The notes under the pieces are model-generated. The model saw only the letters and a program-made list of their open reading frames with translations, did not search any database and had not been told where the DNA came from. Made by a program: the position numbers and the translations under genes. A stretch of 64,000 bases of DNA, taken from the NCBI GenBank assembly GCA_039654915.1, contig CM077599.1, positions 74,182,001-74,246,000 of the forward strand. The letters run 5' to 3'. This document shows positions 22,640-40,995 of this stretch, one piece after another. Each line of letters begins with the position of its first letter. The stretch's first letter is position 1. The DNA is from Aquilaria yunnanensis (Eukaryota; Streptophyta; Magnoliopsida; Malvales; Thymelaeaceae).

Positions 22640-24765
22640 TTCATAGTGTAACAAGGCCCCAATCTCGGTTGCACACATAGACTTTCATTACCTCCAATGT
22701 CAATCTTGCTCATTTCTCTAATATTACTCATTCCCTTGCATTAAACGTTGCCTTAGACACCACGGTGGAGATAAAAATTGCAAGCATCTCCTAGGCAATA
22801 ATCGACAATATCCGAAAACTTGATCTCTTTTGTTTTCACCACTCCAATATGTCGACGTCGCTTGGCTAGAACGATGTGTTGAGATAGTCATCCACCTCGG
22901 CTAAGCCTAAAGTCAACAATCAAGGATGTTTGAGTATTTGGACAGCTGGGTTAAATATTGATGAGATTGATCTCCTAGGAGGCTCGGTTTAAGGAGTATC
23001 AAATCTTACCTTATCTGAATGTCTCTCATAATATAACTTATACAAAAATCACAAGTAATTAAAAGCAGCAGTAGACATAGTTAAAACATTTACATGGGCC
23101 ATTTCTAAATAAGTATGAGAAATACCTTCAAGTGATGTTGTCATGTCCATCATTTTCACATATGGCTCAAACAAAGATGCAACTAAAAAGATGAGGGGTA
23201 ATGTTTTCAAAATCCTAAAGCCATTTAGTCCGCATGGTTTCCACTGTGGGTTTTAAATATTCATCATATTTAAACTGATATAAAACATATGTAATATTCA
23301 TTAAATAAAACAAAACTTGACGCACGGTGGGGTAGTAAACACTGAAAAAAAATTCAGTAGCATCGTAAAAAAACTTTAGCAATTTACCTGATTTAAAAAC
23401 ATTTGTCCCACATTTCAGTTGTAAAGATTTCACAATTCAACTTCATGTTCATGAAATGAGTTTACAAATCAAGATATGGATATGCATCAAGCAACATCAA
23501 ATAAGTTGAGTTCTACTGGGTTGAACAATTCAATTTAAAACGTTTCCAAGAAAATAGTTTTTGATTTTCAAAACAAAACCTTTTAAACTCATGAAATAAA
23601 GTCGGTCTTGATTTCAAATATGACAATAAATTTTAAAAGGCACAATTTCATTTTGTAAAATTTTTAAACCCTTTTGTACACACAGGTTTAAAATATATTA
23701 CATGCATCTAATATGAAGAAAATACACCTTCAAGGGGTGGTTTCAATTGTTGGCTTAAAAGCTAAGCATCAACATCATTGTTTGATGCATCATCAAATGA
23801 AATGCACAAGACTTAATCAGCACAAAAATATTCACACGAAGTTTCATAGATGCAATTATATATGTGAAATCCAGTATGATCAGTTTCTATGACTCTAAAT
23901 GATAGTATATATATATTTTTTATCACCCAATCAGAATCAATTCAATGAGCAATCACGTAATAATATGCTTGACCTACAAGTGATGTCCACATGTCACTTG
24001 TAAATGGCACACAATGATCAATAGCAGAGAAATATGCTTGCAAATTTGATTTACCGGCTTCAAATAATTTGAAATTCTCCCTTTTAAATGTTTTCCTAGA
24101 AACTTTTGTGAATGCAGAGTTTAATTGTAATATAATCCAGAATTCTAAGTGCACATCTTCTGCTTGTAAAAATAGTTTTTTGGTAAGCATCATCCAATTA
24201 ATCATGTCTTCTCTACATGATTGTTGGTTAAATCAAAATATACCTAACCCATCGATGCTGCTCCCAAGTTGAGTTTGTCCTCCAAGACTCGTGGTAACAC
24301 CGAGAAGGAGATTGGTATACTGATTTTCTATATGGCGACATAACATTTCGGTCCTGGAGTTCTTATTGTGGGCCAACTTTTTGTTGCATTGTTTGCACTT
24401 CTCGTATCTCAAATCCCCTTCCCAAAAGATGTCATAATGCTCCTACACCCAAGTTATTAGCCTTGAGGATTTACCTTGTGCTTTTGAATCCTCGTATTGG
24501 GTTGATGGCTTGTCAACGTCGGTTGGGTCCCATCCCCTCTAACAATATCAGTTGACATCACCTTCGTCTTTTCAACATCATCGTCCTGTAATTGATTGTC
24601 AAGACCCAACTAGTAATTTTTCATGTCAATTTGGTCATTGTCGAGCACCACCTTAAAATGAACCCCTTTATCAACCGACCAGGATCAATGACGAAACAAG
24701 CCTCTAAAGCCAATGGCGCGGGGTGAGGAAGAATTCGCAAACTTAACTTTTCCTCTTGAATTCAT
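22640..24765 (-). pseudogene. Broken hAT transposase (BED zinc finger / RICESLEEPER-like)
   Basis: The minus strand gives a decayed hAT transposase in the proper order. There is a possible start at 24765. A BED-type zinc finger stands at about 24440-24340 (CKQCNKKLAHN then LCRHIEN). The core follows at 24205-23940 (VSRKTFKRENFKLFEAGKSN, VPFTSDMWTSLVGQAYYYV). Then come 23430-23215 (KLLKFFYDATEFFFSVYYP) and MAHVNVLTMSTAAFN near 23080. Last is the C-terminal dimerisation region at 22870-22780 (ILEWWKQKRSSFRIL). Several stops and frameshifts break the reading, so the protein is not made. Confidence 0.85.
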
Positions 24766-24957
24766 GAGTGAAAGAATAATAGTAGTGATTAAAAAGAAAT
24801 TAGGAAGAAATAAGGAAAAAAATGCTTGAGAAATCAAGAAAGAATGTAGTAGAGAAAGAAGAGAGATTGCAAATTTGGTGTGAGGTTGGAATATAAATGA
24901 CCTCCCAATTTATAGGGGAGAGCTAAATTTTTTACACCTAAATAACCTTAAATTATA

Positions 24958-25190
24958 CTCCCTCCGTCCCAAAAATTTTGCTCAATTTGTTTTTTGTAAT
25001 TAATCTATGATTTTTTATTTTCAACATTCTAATATATAAATAAAAAATCTTTGTATATGAATGATAATTCAAGATATGTAGTTTCTAAATATATTTTTTT
25101 TTATTTTTTCTAACAAATAATAATATGAATAAAATTGAGTCAAAATACAACAAAAAGTCAAATGTATCAAAATTTATGGGACGGAGGGAG
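24958..25190. mobile_element. Stowaway MITE (233 bp)
   Basis: Starts CTCCCTCCGTCCCAAAAATT and ends with the inverse, AATTTATGGGACGGAGGGAG. TA dinucleotides flank both ends (24956-24957 and 25191-25192). This is the canonical terminus and target duplication of Stowaway MITEs of the Tc1/mariner superfamily. It is inserted near the 5' end of the hAT remnant. Confidence 0.95.
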
Positions 25191-25192
25191 TA

Positions 25193-26355
25193 GTTGTTTG
25201 GAGGGGGTAAAAGTGGAAATATAAAAATCCGTTTGGGGGGGGGGGGTTGTAGCTATAATTAAACCATTTTTTTGTTCAAATTAGGTAGCTGGCCATTGGA
25301 GGATATAGCCATTAGGCCTGGACAGGATAGGATCGGACTAGCGTGTCTGGACCGAATAGGGCCCGGTTCGTGCCTATCAGCCTGGTTGGGCCGTGCTGGG
25401 TCAAAGCCCAATTCACCCTTCTGGAATGTCCATACACACCCCGCATTAATCTGGGTCTTACCTAGGCCCATGCCAAACTGGGCCTTGATCAGGCTAGTCC
25501 GGGTTTGATGTCGAGCAAGTCTCGATTTGGGCCAAGCTAGACCGCTCTAAGTCCTACCTCTAGGACTCTAGCTGCCATACAAAGCAAAGAGTAAGCTCAT
25601 ATCAAAAACGGACTTGAGGCACCATAGATATAAGCTTTATCCTTTACCTAGTAAATGGTCTGCATTAATTTTTTCCACATGTCCAGTACGGCCCTATGAG
25701 GCCAATTTTGTTGAGCCCCTTCTGAGTAGTAAGCATGAGTCGATTGGATTGATAACCTATGAATGAAACTCAATAAAATTTTTTTCTTATTCAAAAATAT
25801 TTTTACAAGTGTATAGGATTGAGAGTACATATATATATCTAGGGAAAGAAGAATGTTTGTTTTCTCAAGACCCTAGAAGGCCACAAAACCAGTATATATG
25901 ACACTTAAAGAGAAATTGGTGATGTGGGTTCAAACCTTCAAACTTTACCAGGTGTCTCTAAGGTTTATAGCAACTGTTCTAAGGCTGGGACAAAACTCAA
26001 TATTCTATGACACTATGCCCTATTTTTCTGAAAAAAATATGTAGGAAGCTAAAAACTATTAAGTAATTAATTTCCGGTTGGCAACAAGAAAAAGAAAAGT
26101 TAGAAATTTCCAATGTGTAGAAGGCCCAAACTTTAGCAGAAACTCTCGAGTTTAGGGGAATAGTAATCGATTAGTGTTAAAAGTAAAAAAAAAAAAAAAC
26201 CAAAGAGTGGGATATTTTTTTCTTTTTTTTTGTAATCTTACAATAAAGTTTAAAAAAAGTAATCTCAGCTGTTCATAATAATTATTTCCAAATGAAACCT
26301 AAGGCTTCCTCTCTCAGGCTAGGGCTTAAGGGGCATGTGACATCAAATTTGCTTT
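25193..26355. other. Flank of the hAT remnant and non-coding DNA
   Basis: A GC-rich, GGGCC-containing block at about 25290-25560 resembles terminal regions of plant hAT elements, so the hAT copy probably extends to about 25560. Its end sequence (TAGAGGTAGGAC in reverse) resembles TAGCGTAGGAC at about 19883, but I could not find a matching 8-bp target duplication. From 25560 to 26355 nothing is recognised. Confidence 0.4.
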
Positions 26356-26668
26356 AAAGGCGTGACTATTCCAATCTTGCTTACCAAGGGAGAAAGGAAA
26401 TAAAAAAACAAGAGGAAGAAGAAGAAGAAGAAAAAGGAACAAAAACAGGTATGTAAATATCAGAGACGAGATTCTTCCATTCCGTTTGATTTTCGTAGCA
26501 AATCAATTATAAAGGCGTGACTATTCCAATCTTGCTTACCAAGGGAGAAAGGAAATAAAAAAACAAGAGGAAGAAGAAGAAGAAGAAGAAAAAGGAACAA
26601 AAACAGGTATGTAAATATCAGAGACGAGATTCTTCCATTCCGTTTGATTTTCGTAGCAAATCAATTAA
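26356..26668. repeat. Recent tandem duplication of 155 bp
   Basis: Copy one is 26356-26510 and copy two is 26511-26668. Both begin AAAGGCGTGACTATTCCAAT and end TTTTCGTAGCAAATCAATTA. They are almost identical apart from one extra GAA triplet in the GAA run of the second copy. The unit contains a GAAGAA microsatellite. No gene is evident. Confidence 0.95.
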
Positions 26669-28670
26669 ACAGCCGAAGCAAATAGAGCGGCAGGGCAGCA
26701 GTTGAACACTGAAGTAGGTGACAAAAGAAGGGTCAAGTAAATCAATTTAATTGCTCAATATGTAGCGGTTTTTTTTATGGTAATATATTATTTACTTAAA
26801 TTAGTCACAATAATACGAACTGTATTAAAATTTCTATATAAAATTTCTCCAAATATTTGCGTACAGCAGTCTAATTAATTTCTGAAAAGGCAAGTGAAAT
26901 CGGTTAATTTGTTTTTAGCTTCCTTTTATCAATTTAGAAATTAATTTTTTGGTACTATTACATGGTACTATAACCAATGAGTCAGACAAATTATCGTTCA
27001 AGGTTCATAGCTATTGCTAGCCTAAAAGTATTTTGTACATCAAAAGATTGTTGAGGATTTTGAACCTCTGACCTCCATGTCTTAATAGAAGTCTTACATT
27101 AGTTGAGATACCTACTAACAATTAAATCGGCTTGAATAAGTACACAAATAAAGCCAAGAGAGCCAAGTCTGCACATCCAACTCTAGCAACTAAAAATAAA
27201 TAAATAAATAATCTCTCCATCCCAAATTAGTTGAAATATTTGGGTTTGAAATCAAATTAAAAAAAAGAAAAAAATCTGTAAATTATTTTAACTTTTTACA
27301 TATGAATCAAGAAAATTAAAAAATATATATTAAAATGATAGTTTGAAGGATAATATGATAAAAAATTAACTAAATATGTAAATATTGCAAAGATGAAGTG
27401 TAATTTAGTTAATTAAAATATGAAAGTAATTATGTTTTTTTATAAATATTTGCATGTTTTTCAAAATGAAAAAATTATCATTGAGCCGAATTTGACATTT
27501 TCTGCTGTGGCTGACGGGATATTTAGTGTTATTTTGGAAGGCTTTTGGCTACTTAAACTAACAAAAATTCGTGGAAATTTCTTAAGCAGGTATCGTATTG
27601 TAAAGATGCGATCGGTCGCCGAACGATGGAGGTTTGATGGATACCCAAATACCTGCGGAATTATGCACAAGACGGCGGCAAGAGCAACAGGCTGATGGGA
27701 CCATACCAAACCTTAGGAATAATATATGAACCATGATCGGCTTTAATATTTGTTTCTATTTTTTTTTCTTGTTGGGTTTTGACTTAATATTTGTTTCACA
27801 TTAACTTTGACGGGTGGTGATGAATCTGGTGACACATGTGAAAGTTTAATGGGTAATTTGGGGTGTACATTGCCCCAACTTAATACCTTTAACTTAACAT
27901 CAATTTATACTAATTTGTTTCATTTTGAGATTTATTTAGTCTAGTTTGGAGATATATTTATCTAGTTTTGATATATATTGTCTGGAATGAAGATTATTTT
28001 TCTAGAAATAAATAAGATACATTTATTTTATTTTCATTGCATGTTTATTTATGAGATGTATTTGTTTATTTCTAAGATAAATTTATATAGGATTGATATT
28101 ATTCTGTATAGGTTTGAGATATATTTGTTTGTTGATTGTAAGTATATCTATTTTTAAGATTCATTTATTTAGTTCTGAGATGTATTTGTCTAATTCTAAT
28201 ATAAATTTGTCTAGTTTTAATAAGCATTTATCTATGATTGACATCTTTTTATTTACATTTTAGATACGTTTGTTTCACTTTGATTATATCTCTATTTCTA
28301 AAGTTCATTTGTTTAGTTTTGAGATGAATTTTTCTATTTCTAATATGTATTAACCTAGGATTAAGATCAACTTATCTGAATTTAAAAAATATATATATTT
28401 TTATTTTGATTCTATGTTTAGCTCTAATATGCATTTGTGTAGAATTTCCACCAGCGGGAGGACGTACTCCTGTAAGTAAGATGTGAGACAATTTGGTGTT
28501 TTCAAGTAAATTCCTTTATTTCATTACTCATTCCTTTCATGCACTTGAATTTTCCTAAACACAGCATAAAAATCTTACTAAATCTTAATTGTCAATGCAT
28601 AATTGGATGCACAAACATGAATTGATCATATTTATTTTTTTAATTAATTACTTATGTTATGACTAGAGGT
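26669..28670. other. AT-rich non-coding stretch with a degenerate repeat block
   Basis: No gene recognised. A CTCCATCCC motif at about 27216 may be the left end of a decayed Stowaway MITE. From about 27900 to 28450 the text repeats a loose unit of 25-30 bp around ATTTGTCTAGTTTTGAGATG, with strong divergence. The frame at 27420-27695 has no recognised motifs. Confidence 0.4.
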
Positions 28671-28673
28671 GAG

Positions 28674-29181
28674 CAAAATTTTGGATATATCCAAAATAAT
28701 TGAATAACCGAAAAGAATTTTAGTTTTCAATTATTATTCAGTTATAATCGAAAATTGATATGTAAGTTTGATTTGGTTTTTGGTTTGCTTCAGTTAAAAT
28801 TCAGTTAACCAAAATAATCAAATTTTTATTCTACCGGTATTTATACTTAAGATTTGAAAAGGATTATATATGTGATGGATATTTGCTATATAAATATATG
28901 TTATGTTTGGATTTGAAATGAATTATAGATGCTTGCTATATGATTGAAATATATGTTTTGATTAAAATATGTGATGAATTTTTGAGATTTAGAATGTGTA
29001 TGCGTACAATTTGGTTATCCTAATTGAAAACCGAATAACTCAAATTTTTTTGTTATTTCAATTTTCAATTATTTCAGTTTTCTCTTACAATTTGATTTAT
29101 TTGGTTATTTATACATAAGACTGAAAACTGAATAAATTCGATTATTTCGTTTTAGTTAAAACCGAAAAAAACAATAGCACC
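28674..29181. mobile_element. Possible hAT-type MITE remnant
   Basis: The block begins TAGAGGTGAGCAAAATTTTG, close to the TAGGGGTGnnCAA ends of plant hAT MITEs. It holds repeated AACCGAA/CCGAATAA motifs on both strands, typical of such MITEs. It ends near AACAATAGCACCC. The right terminus is too decayed to show a clear inverted end, and no target duplication is visible. Confidence 0.4.
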
Positions 29182-29490
29182 CGAAGCTACGACACATACG
29201 ATCTAGTACATGAAACATTTTTTAAAATGATATTATTGTTTTTTTTTTTTTTTGCTGGTCCAATGAAATAAAAATGAAAATTAATATATTTAAAAAAAGA
29301 AGAAATGAACTAGGCCTAACGAGTTGTCACTTGATATCATTTTCTACTTCTTTTAAGCAATGTATTTATCATATTTTAATTATATTGAAAATGAGGTTGA
29401 ATTGAAGCATACCTAATAATTGTCACACATAAGAATAAAGGGAAGGCTCACTCTAATAATTTTAAACAGAAAATAACTGTGTTTTTATGG

Positions 29491-30235
29491 GCAGATTTCA
29501 AAAATAGTTCCAAATCGTTAATTATTGTTTTGTTTTATTCTATAACTTATTGATTATTCCTTTTTGGTCCTAAACCTATTAAAGGCCTTATTTGAGAAGA
29601 GTTTTTCAAAATTAACATTAGAATTTTGGATAATTTATTGATGATAGAGATTAAACCGCAAAAGTTAAAAACTAAAAATTACTTTTAGATGACTTATTTC
29701 ATTTTGTCACTAATCGCAAAGGCTAACATCAAATGAGGCCAAAATTGTTTCATTTTGGTCCCTTATAAGATAAAATCTATAAATTTAGAGTAACTGTTTA
29801 ACATAAATTTTTAAAATTTTAATCCAAAATATTTAGTAACTATTTTCTAAATAAAATTTGAGCAATATGATATTCTTTTGACAGTCAATAGATAATTAAA
29901 TTAATATTTTTTATTCTTGAAAAAAAATAAGTCTATTAAAAATGATTATTTGGATTTTCTAGTAATTATAAAAAATTATTGTTTAAATTAAATTTATTGA
30001 AAAATAGTAGTTTAAATTGTGATATAAAAAGTTGCAATTTGACAATTACTTTGAATTAAAAAAACTGTATCCCAGTCAAAATGAAATATATTTTACCAAA
30101 ACCAAAACAAAACATCTTTAATAGATTTGAGATCAAAATAAAATAGTCAACAGGTTAGGGACTAAAACAAACAATAATTAAAAGCTTGAGTCCAAAAGAA
30201 TGATTAAAGATTGGGGACCATTCACATAATTTATC
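29491..30235. mobile_element. Non-autonomous long-TIR element (about 745 bp), Mutator-like
   Basis: The left 110 bp (TAATTATTGTTTTGTTTTA, TTTTTGGTCCTAAACCTATT) and the reversed right 110 bp (TTAATTATTGTTTGTTTTAG, TTGATCTCAAATCTATTAAA) are inverted relatives. The flanks TGTTTTTAT (29480-29488) and TGTTTTTTAT (30237-30246) are near-identical, a plausible 9-bp target duplication. There is no transposase frame. Confidence 0.6.
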
Positions 30236-30246
30236 TTGTTTTTTAT

Positions 30247-31427
30247 TTCGACCAAATTGGTCACTGACAAACAAATTTTAAGCGGATCAGTGGGGCACTT
30301 CCAAACAGAGACACACGTTAAATTAGCATGGAGTTGTTGGGTAATGTTGTGAAAAGCAAGATCCAAAAACAAGAACAAACTAAAAGATAAAATAATGGGC
30401 ATTTGAGTTGTGCGGCTGGTGCCCATAAGTCCGTAGAAGAAGGGACGAGAGCAACTGTTGCCAGTATAGTACCAGAAGCCATGCAATTTCCAATCTTTTC
30501 TGGGTAAGTTTGTCGTCTTTCCTTGGCCTTGGTTTGATATGTACAACCACATCAGTCCTTCACCATCTCTTAGTTCATCATAGGAATTCCTTTGGGACTT
30601 GAGAGCTTCGCCCCTCTTTCTTGCACATGTCTCTTGCACTTGCTAAGAAGATTCTTGTTCTTTTTGACGTGAAATACGATTAGCAATTATGACATCAGTA
30701 TTAGGTAGGTTTAAACTGAAAGACCCATTAAGTGAGATAATACATATGTTCCAAAAAAGGTAAGTACCACCATATATATATATGTATGTTACTTTCGACT
30801 ATCGTTGATCATGTGAGATAAGTCATTTATATACACCCTCAACAATCTCTCACTTGTGAGTGGCTCTACTAAACATAGCTACTACACCCCATCAACATAT
30901 ATTTATATATCTTATTATTAACAATTATTGACCATGTGAAACAAGTTACTTGCATATATACTTAACAGTCATCATAATAAAAACGTAAAAGAGGAAGAAT
31001 ATGGGTTTGAACTTTCCTTTTGGGTACATAAGATAAGGGGTGAGAAAATCGAGTAGAATCTACCTTAATTAACAATTTAAAACTTATAGACACCAAGTGA
31101 TAGCTTCAAACTATTCAACTTCTCTCTCTACTCCATAGCATGCAAGATTATACTGACATATGTTATGTATGTATGTCGTGTATGAAAATTTAACACACTA
31201 TAAGTGAAGTATATTACGAAACTGTGCAGTGAATATGGCAACTGTATGTTAATTGTTCTTATTTCATGACATTGTAAATATGGCAACTACATGAGTGTCG
31301 GAAAAGAAAATGTAAGGATGAAAGGTGACATTTTCTACAATTTAGGGGTATAGTTGTAATATTTCCTAAAGTGCAAGTGGATAAAACGGCAAAAATGGGA
31401 AATTAGAAGGAAAAGGATTGGTGTTCC
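30247..31427. other. Intergenic region upstream of the LONRF gene
   Basis: A minus-strand frame at 30178-30639 starts near here but runs into the long-TIR element and has no recognised domain. A short TATATATATGTATG microsatellite lies at about 30773-30787. The distal promoter of the LONRF gene should be in the right half. I see no named cis-element. Confidence 0.4.
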
Positions 31428-31436
31428 TTTATAAAT
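31428..31436 (+). promoter_or_regulatory. Probable TATA box of the LONRF gene
   Basis: TTTATAAAT lies 183-191 bp upstream of the start codon. A start of transcription 25-35 bp downstream would give a 5' leader of about 155 bp, with pyrimidine-rich CTCTCC stretches near its end as often seen in plant leaders. Confidence 0.5.
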
Positions 31437-31618
31437 CGAGAGCAGAGGAAATGATAAAAAAAGAGGAGGTCCGACGTAGTGGAATTTGGTCCGTATGTAC
31501 AACGAGCGGCAGCGGACCAGACCACGCTCAAGCTCTTCGACTCCCACTGCCATTCTCGCTCTTCAAATCCCCTCTCCTTCTCTCTCTCACCTGATTTGAT
31601 TTTCTCTCCTCTCTGCCA

Positions 31619-38065
<6,447 letters not shown>

Positions 38066-39114
38066 CGAGAGCTGTAATTTTGATGAAAACCGTATTACTG
38101 TATTATTACCACATTTATTTATCAATAGGCAATTCAATATTCTTTTAGCCAAAGTAAGTATCAGTGGCTCCACATTTTTTGTTGTAATGGATCTGAGTTT
38201 TTTTATGCTGTAATGGCATTAGTCCTTGTCAATAATAATTTCTTTCTGTTTTTTTTTTCATTTTCTTTCTTGCTTTTTCTTGAAAACATGGTTCTTTAAG
38301 CACATTTGCTTAGTACGGTTTTGCTTCATTGTCTAACTTTGTACTTTTAGTATGTTAACGGTCCCATTAGAATAGTTTATCTTGGGAGAAAATCACAGCC
38401 TCAGCCTCTGGCTAGAACGGTCCTTCTCCTTATTAGTGTTAAGTGTGTGAAAATATTTGGAAGGGCAGCAATTAGATGACAGATAGGGATGATGATGAAT
38501 GTATCATTCACTGTTAGGATCTAATTTCCATTTTCAAACGGTTGAGATAAATTTTCCAGATATCTCACGTTAAATCTACATTTAGATAACTTTTCTCAAA
38601 CCTCATATACTAATTCCTAATGCTTTAACCAGACAGGGATATGTTCATCACAAAAGCATTTGCGGCCTAAAGGCTTTATCAGGGCTTCAGGGCTTAAGCT
38701 CCAGATGTTTTTGACTCCTATGTTCTCGAACCACTTAGGGAGCATTTGAATGTGGGGTTTTTAAGAGAAATTGACACGTTAATCCTAGGGTTATATATTG
38801 ATATAGACTACTAATTCTAACTCTTTTTTTCCTCAAAAGGAACATGTTACGACTCTAGGATCGCAAAGAATAACATACTTCTGTCTTTTATGTTAAACAA
38901 TAAATGACTTAGGGACAAAATCAAAGGCTTATTACAAGTTTACAATGGTGAAAATCTGGACAAAAGCCATTACAACAAGGGATGCGTGAGTTAGTACTAG
39001 CAGAGTGGGAATAAGCACAACAGAAGCAGTAGCAGGTTTACTGGAGAATGAAGCAAAATCTGGACGTAAACCATTCGAAGGAGAGGTGAAGCAGAGTTTG
39101 CAGAAGTAGAATTC
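38066..39114. other. LONRF 3' flank and spacer to the snRNA cluster
   Basis: The first 200 bp should hold the LONRF 3' untranslated region. The rest is non-coding. From about 38900 on the sequence becomes related to the U1 upstream spacers of the cluster (for example AAAATCTGGACAAAAGCC at 38950). Confidence 0.5.
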
Positions 39115-39168
39115 ATCCCACACGGCAACGACACTACATAGGGGTGGAGACCAGATGACTGCAAAGCC
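39115..39168 (+). promoter_or_regulatory. USE and degenerate TATA of U1 copy 1
   Basis: ATCCCACACGG (39115-39125) fits the plant snRNA Upstream Sequence Element RTCCCACATCG in eight of eleven positions or better and lies 76 bp upstream of the RNA start. The TATA position (39160-39168) reads TGCAAAGCC and is poor. Confidence 0.75.
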
Positions 39169-39190
39169 AAAACTAATTGCCCATTCTAAC

Positions 39191-39349
39191 ATACTTACCT
39201 GGACGGGGTCAATGGGCGATCATGAAGACCCATGGCCTAGGGTAGTGACCTCCATTGCACTTGGGAGGGGTATTGTCCTATGGTCTTCCCAAGAGGAAGA
39301 GCCAACGTCATAATTTGTGGCAGAGGGGGCCTGCGTTCGCGCGGCCACT
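39191..39349 (+). ncRNA. U1 spliceosomal snRNA, copy 1
   Basis: U1 snRNA recognises the 5' splice site in the first step of spliceosome assembly. The RNA begins ATACTTACCTGG, so its 5' arm ACTTACCTG is intact. Stem-loop I has the GATCATGAAG loop (U1-70K site) and stem-loop II the CATTGCACTTGG loop (U1A site). The Sm site is TAATTTGTGG, and the last hairpin has the GCGTTCGCGC tip. The length of 159 nt is right for plant U1. The final stem is slightly weakened, ending GGCCACT instead of GGCCCCT. It stands first in the cluster, about 1.1 kb after the LONRF gene. Confidence 0.95.
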
Positions 39350-39351
39350 AC

Positions 39352-39365
39352 CAACTTTACTTCAA
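39352..39365 (+). terminator. 3' box of U1 copy 1
   Basis: CAACTTTACTTCAA fits the plant snRNA 3' box CA(N3-10)AGTNNAA with one mismatch, three bases after the RNA end. Confidence 0.6.
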
Positions 39366-39913
39366 CCTTCTTTGCTGGTCATGTAACGTGTCTTGTTTGT
39401 GTTCGAGTTTATTTGTTTCTGGCGATGAGGAGCGTTTGTCTACCCAACAGTGTGAGTTATATCGCTCAGACGTGTACTACTGGTGACAACTTTTCATTTA
39501 TTGGTTTTAACATTGTCTGGTTCAGTGTTGTCTTCAACAATGGACCATACAGTTATGGGTAACCGAAAACATGAAATATTGCTCTCTCTGTTTAAGATGT
39601 GGTATCACATATGGTGGGTTTGCTTGGTCCTCATTTCTTTGCTTGTTCAGCAGAATTGTCCATGATAAAAGGAACCGCGGAGTTGTTCCAAACTAATTAA
39701 TTCGTGCTTTTGATTTTCTCTTAAAAACTCATTGCCTGAACAACCACAATCTTAATGTGCAGAAAGGATTTCATATTATGTGGTGATTCTAGTCTCATCA
39801 TAGAAGAAGAAAAATATGAGTTGAGGTGATCAAATACAATCAGATGGCAGAAATTTGGTTAAAAAAACTATCACACGATAGGCAAGGTGAAGTTGTTTGC
39901 AGAAACAGACTTT

Positions 39914-39966
39914 GTCCCACACAAGCATGAAACTATGCGCGAACGAGAGCAGCTGGCTACAAGAAA
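39914..39966 (+). promoter_or_regulatory. USE and TATA-like box of U1 copy 2
   Basis: USE GTCCCACACAA (39914-39924) and TATA-like TACAAGAAA (39958-39966) are separated by 33 bp, the spacing of RNA polymerase II snRNA genes in plants. Polymerase III genes such as U6 have about 10 bp less. Confidence 0.85.
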
Positions 39967-39988
39967 GAAGCCAACAACTCGTTGCAAC

Positions 39989-40147
39989 ATACTTACCTGG
40001 ACGGGGTCAATGGGTGATCATAAAAGCCCATGGCCTAGGGTAGTGACTTCCATTGCACTTGGGAGGGGTGTTATCCTATGGTCTTCCCAAGTGGAAGAGC
40101 CAACGTCATAATTTGTGGCAGAGGGGGCCTGCGTTCGCGCGGCCCCT
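39989..40147 (+). ncRNA. U1 spliceosomal snRNA, copy 2
   Basis: 159 nt with an intact 5' arm (ATACTTACCTGG), the CATTGCACTTGG U1A loop, Sm site TAATTTGTGG and a perfect terminal hairpin GGGGGCCTGCGTTCGCGCGG. The stem-loop I loop is changed from GATCATGAAG to GATCATAAAAG, in the region bound by U1-70K; the effect is unknown. USE, TATA-like box and 3' box are all present, so it is probably transcribed. It is paired with the U5 gene 1 kb downstream, an arrangement repeated at 49.5-50.3 kb. Confidence 0.95.
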
Positions 40148-40148
40148 G

Positions 40149-40163
40149 CAAACTCTAGTTGAA
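40149..40163 (+). terminator. 3' box of U1 copy 2
   Basis: CAAACTCTAGTTGAA matches CA(N3-10)AGTNNAA exactly, one base after the RNA end. Confidence 0.8.
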
Positions 40164-40916
40164 GCATGTTGGATGGTTGGGTGGTAAAACAGATTCTTGG
40201 TAGAGGCTGTGTAGGACAAATGGTGGGGTACTTGGTCCGCAGTTCTGTGCTTGTTCAGCCAAAGCTTTTGTCCTACAGGCTATTTGTTGTCCTAGAACTT
40301 TACTGGATCCCTTTCTGTTGATTGTGGAATTACTGTTTGTATCTTTTACACGCTGTGAGCTGTGTTGTTCTGTGACTGCAACGTTCGCAGGAAAGTTGGT
40401 TGTTGGTGCCCGGTAGAGCAGACTGCGTACCAGCTGTTTGTTTTCACCCTGCGTTTTGTTTGATTCCCGCTGTAGTGGAGCAACCCAATTGGACTAGGAT
40501 CCGCTGCATTTTGCTTATATATTTACAGTGAAAAACGCTGGGCAGGAAATCATGTCAGCCGATGCAACGTTATTTTGCAATGAATCACTAAATTGGGGGC
40601 ACATAAAGTTGTAAATCATGTCAATAGCTGCTTGTGGATCTTTTCGCAAATTGTATAGCTTTGTTAGTGAACTCATACTTTGAAATGAAGAAACAGTTGG
40701 AACTTGTTCTATTCTCTTATGCTTACAGTGACAACGAATTAGCTTCATGTTACTTTTCAATGTGTTATCGAGTTTGTAAAATCTTATGTTGTTTCTTTGA
40801 TGCCCTTAAAAGCTCTAAATTGCCGACTGATTTGGAGTGAAAACAAGAGCTTCTGGCTCTATGGTCTTCGAAATGACCTTACAAGTTACAAGCGCTAACG
40901 ACGCGAAAGCATGTAA

Positions 40917-40965
40917 GTCCCACAATGCTCGTCAAGAATGTCACAACCTCAGCTCCTTGCAGAAA
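40917..40965 (+). promoter_or_regulatory. USE and TATA-like box of U5 copy A
   Basis: GTCCCACAATG (40917-40927) matches the first seven bases of the USE consensus. TTGCAGAAA (40957-40965) stands where the other U5 copies have TTTTAGAAA and TTGTAGAAA, so it is a weak TATA-like box. Confidence 0.75.
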
Positions 40966-40995
40966 CGTAAGCAGGTTAACTTGTAGAGGTCACGG

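Noticed and set aside
27420..27709. Opposed frames of 91 and 82 codons
   Set aside because: No recognised motif, both strands open by chance in a short GC-richer block.
30178..30639. Minus-strand frame of 153 codons
   Set aside because: Its C-terminal part lies in the terminal repeat of the 29491-30235 element, and I recognise no domain. It is probably a chance frame.
39280..40111. Open frames across the U1 genes, also at 49592-49841 and 51021-51221
   Set aside because: They recur because the U1 RNA sequence recurs; the conservation is that of the snRNA, not of a protein.
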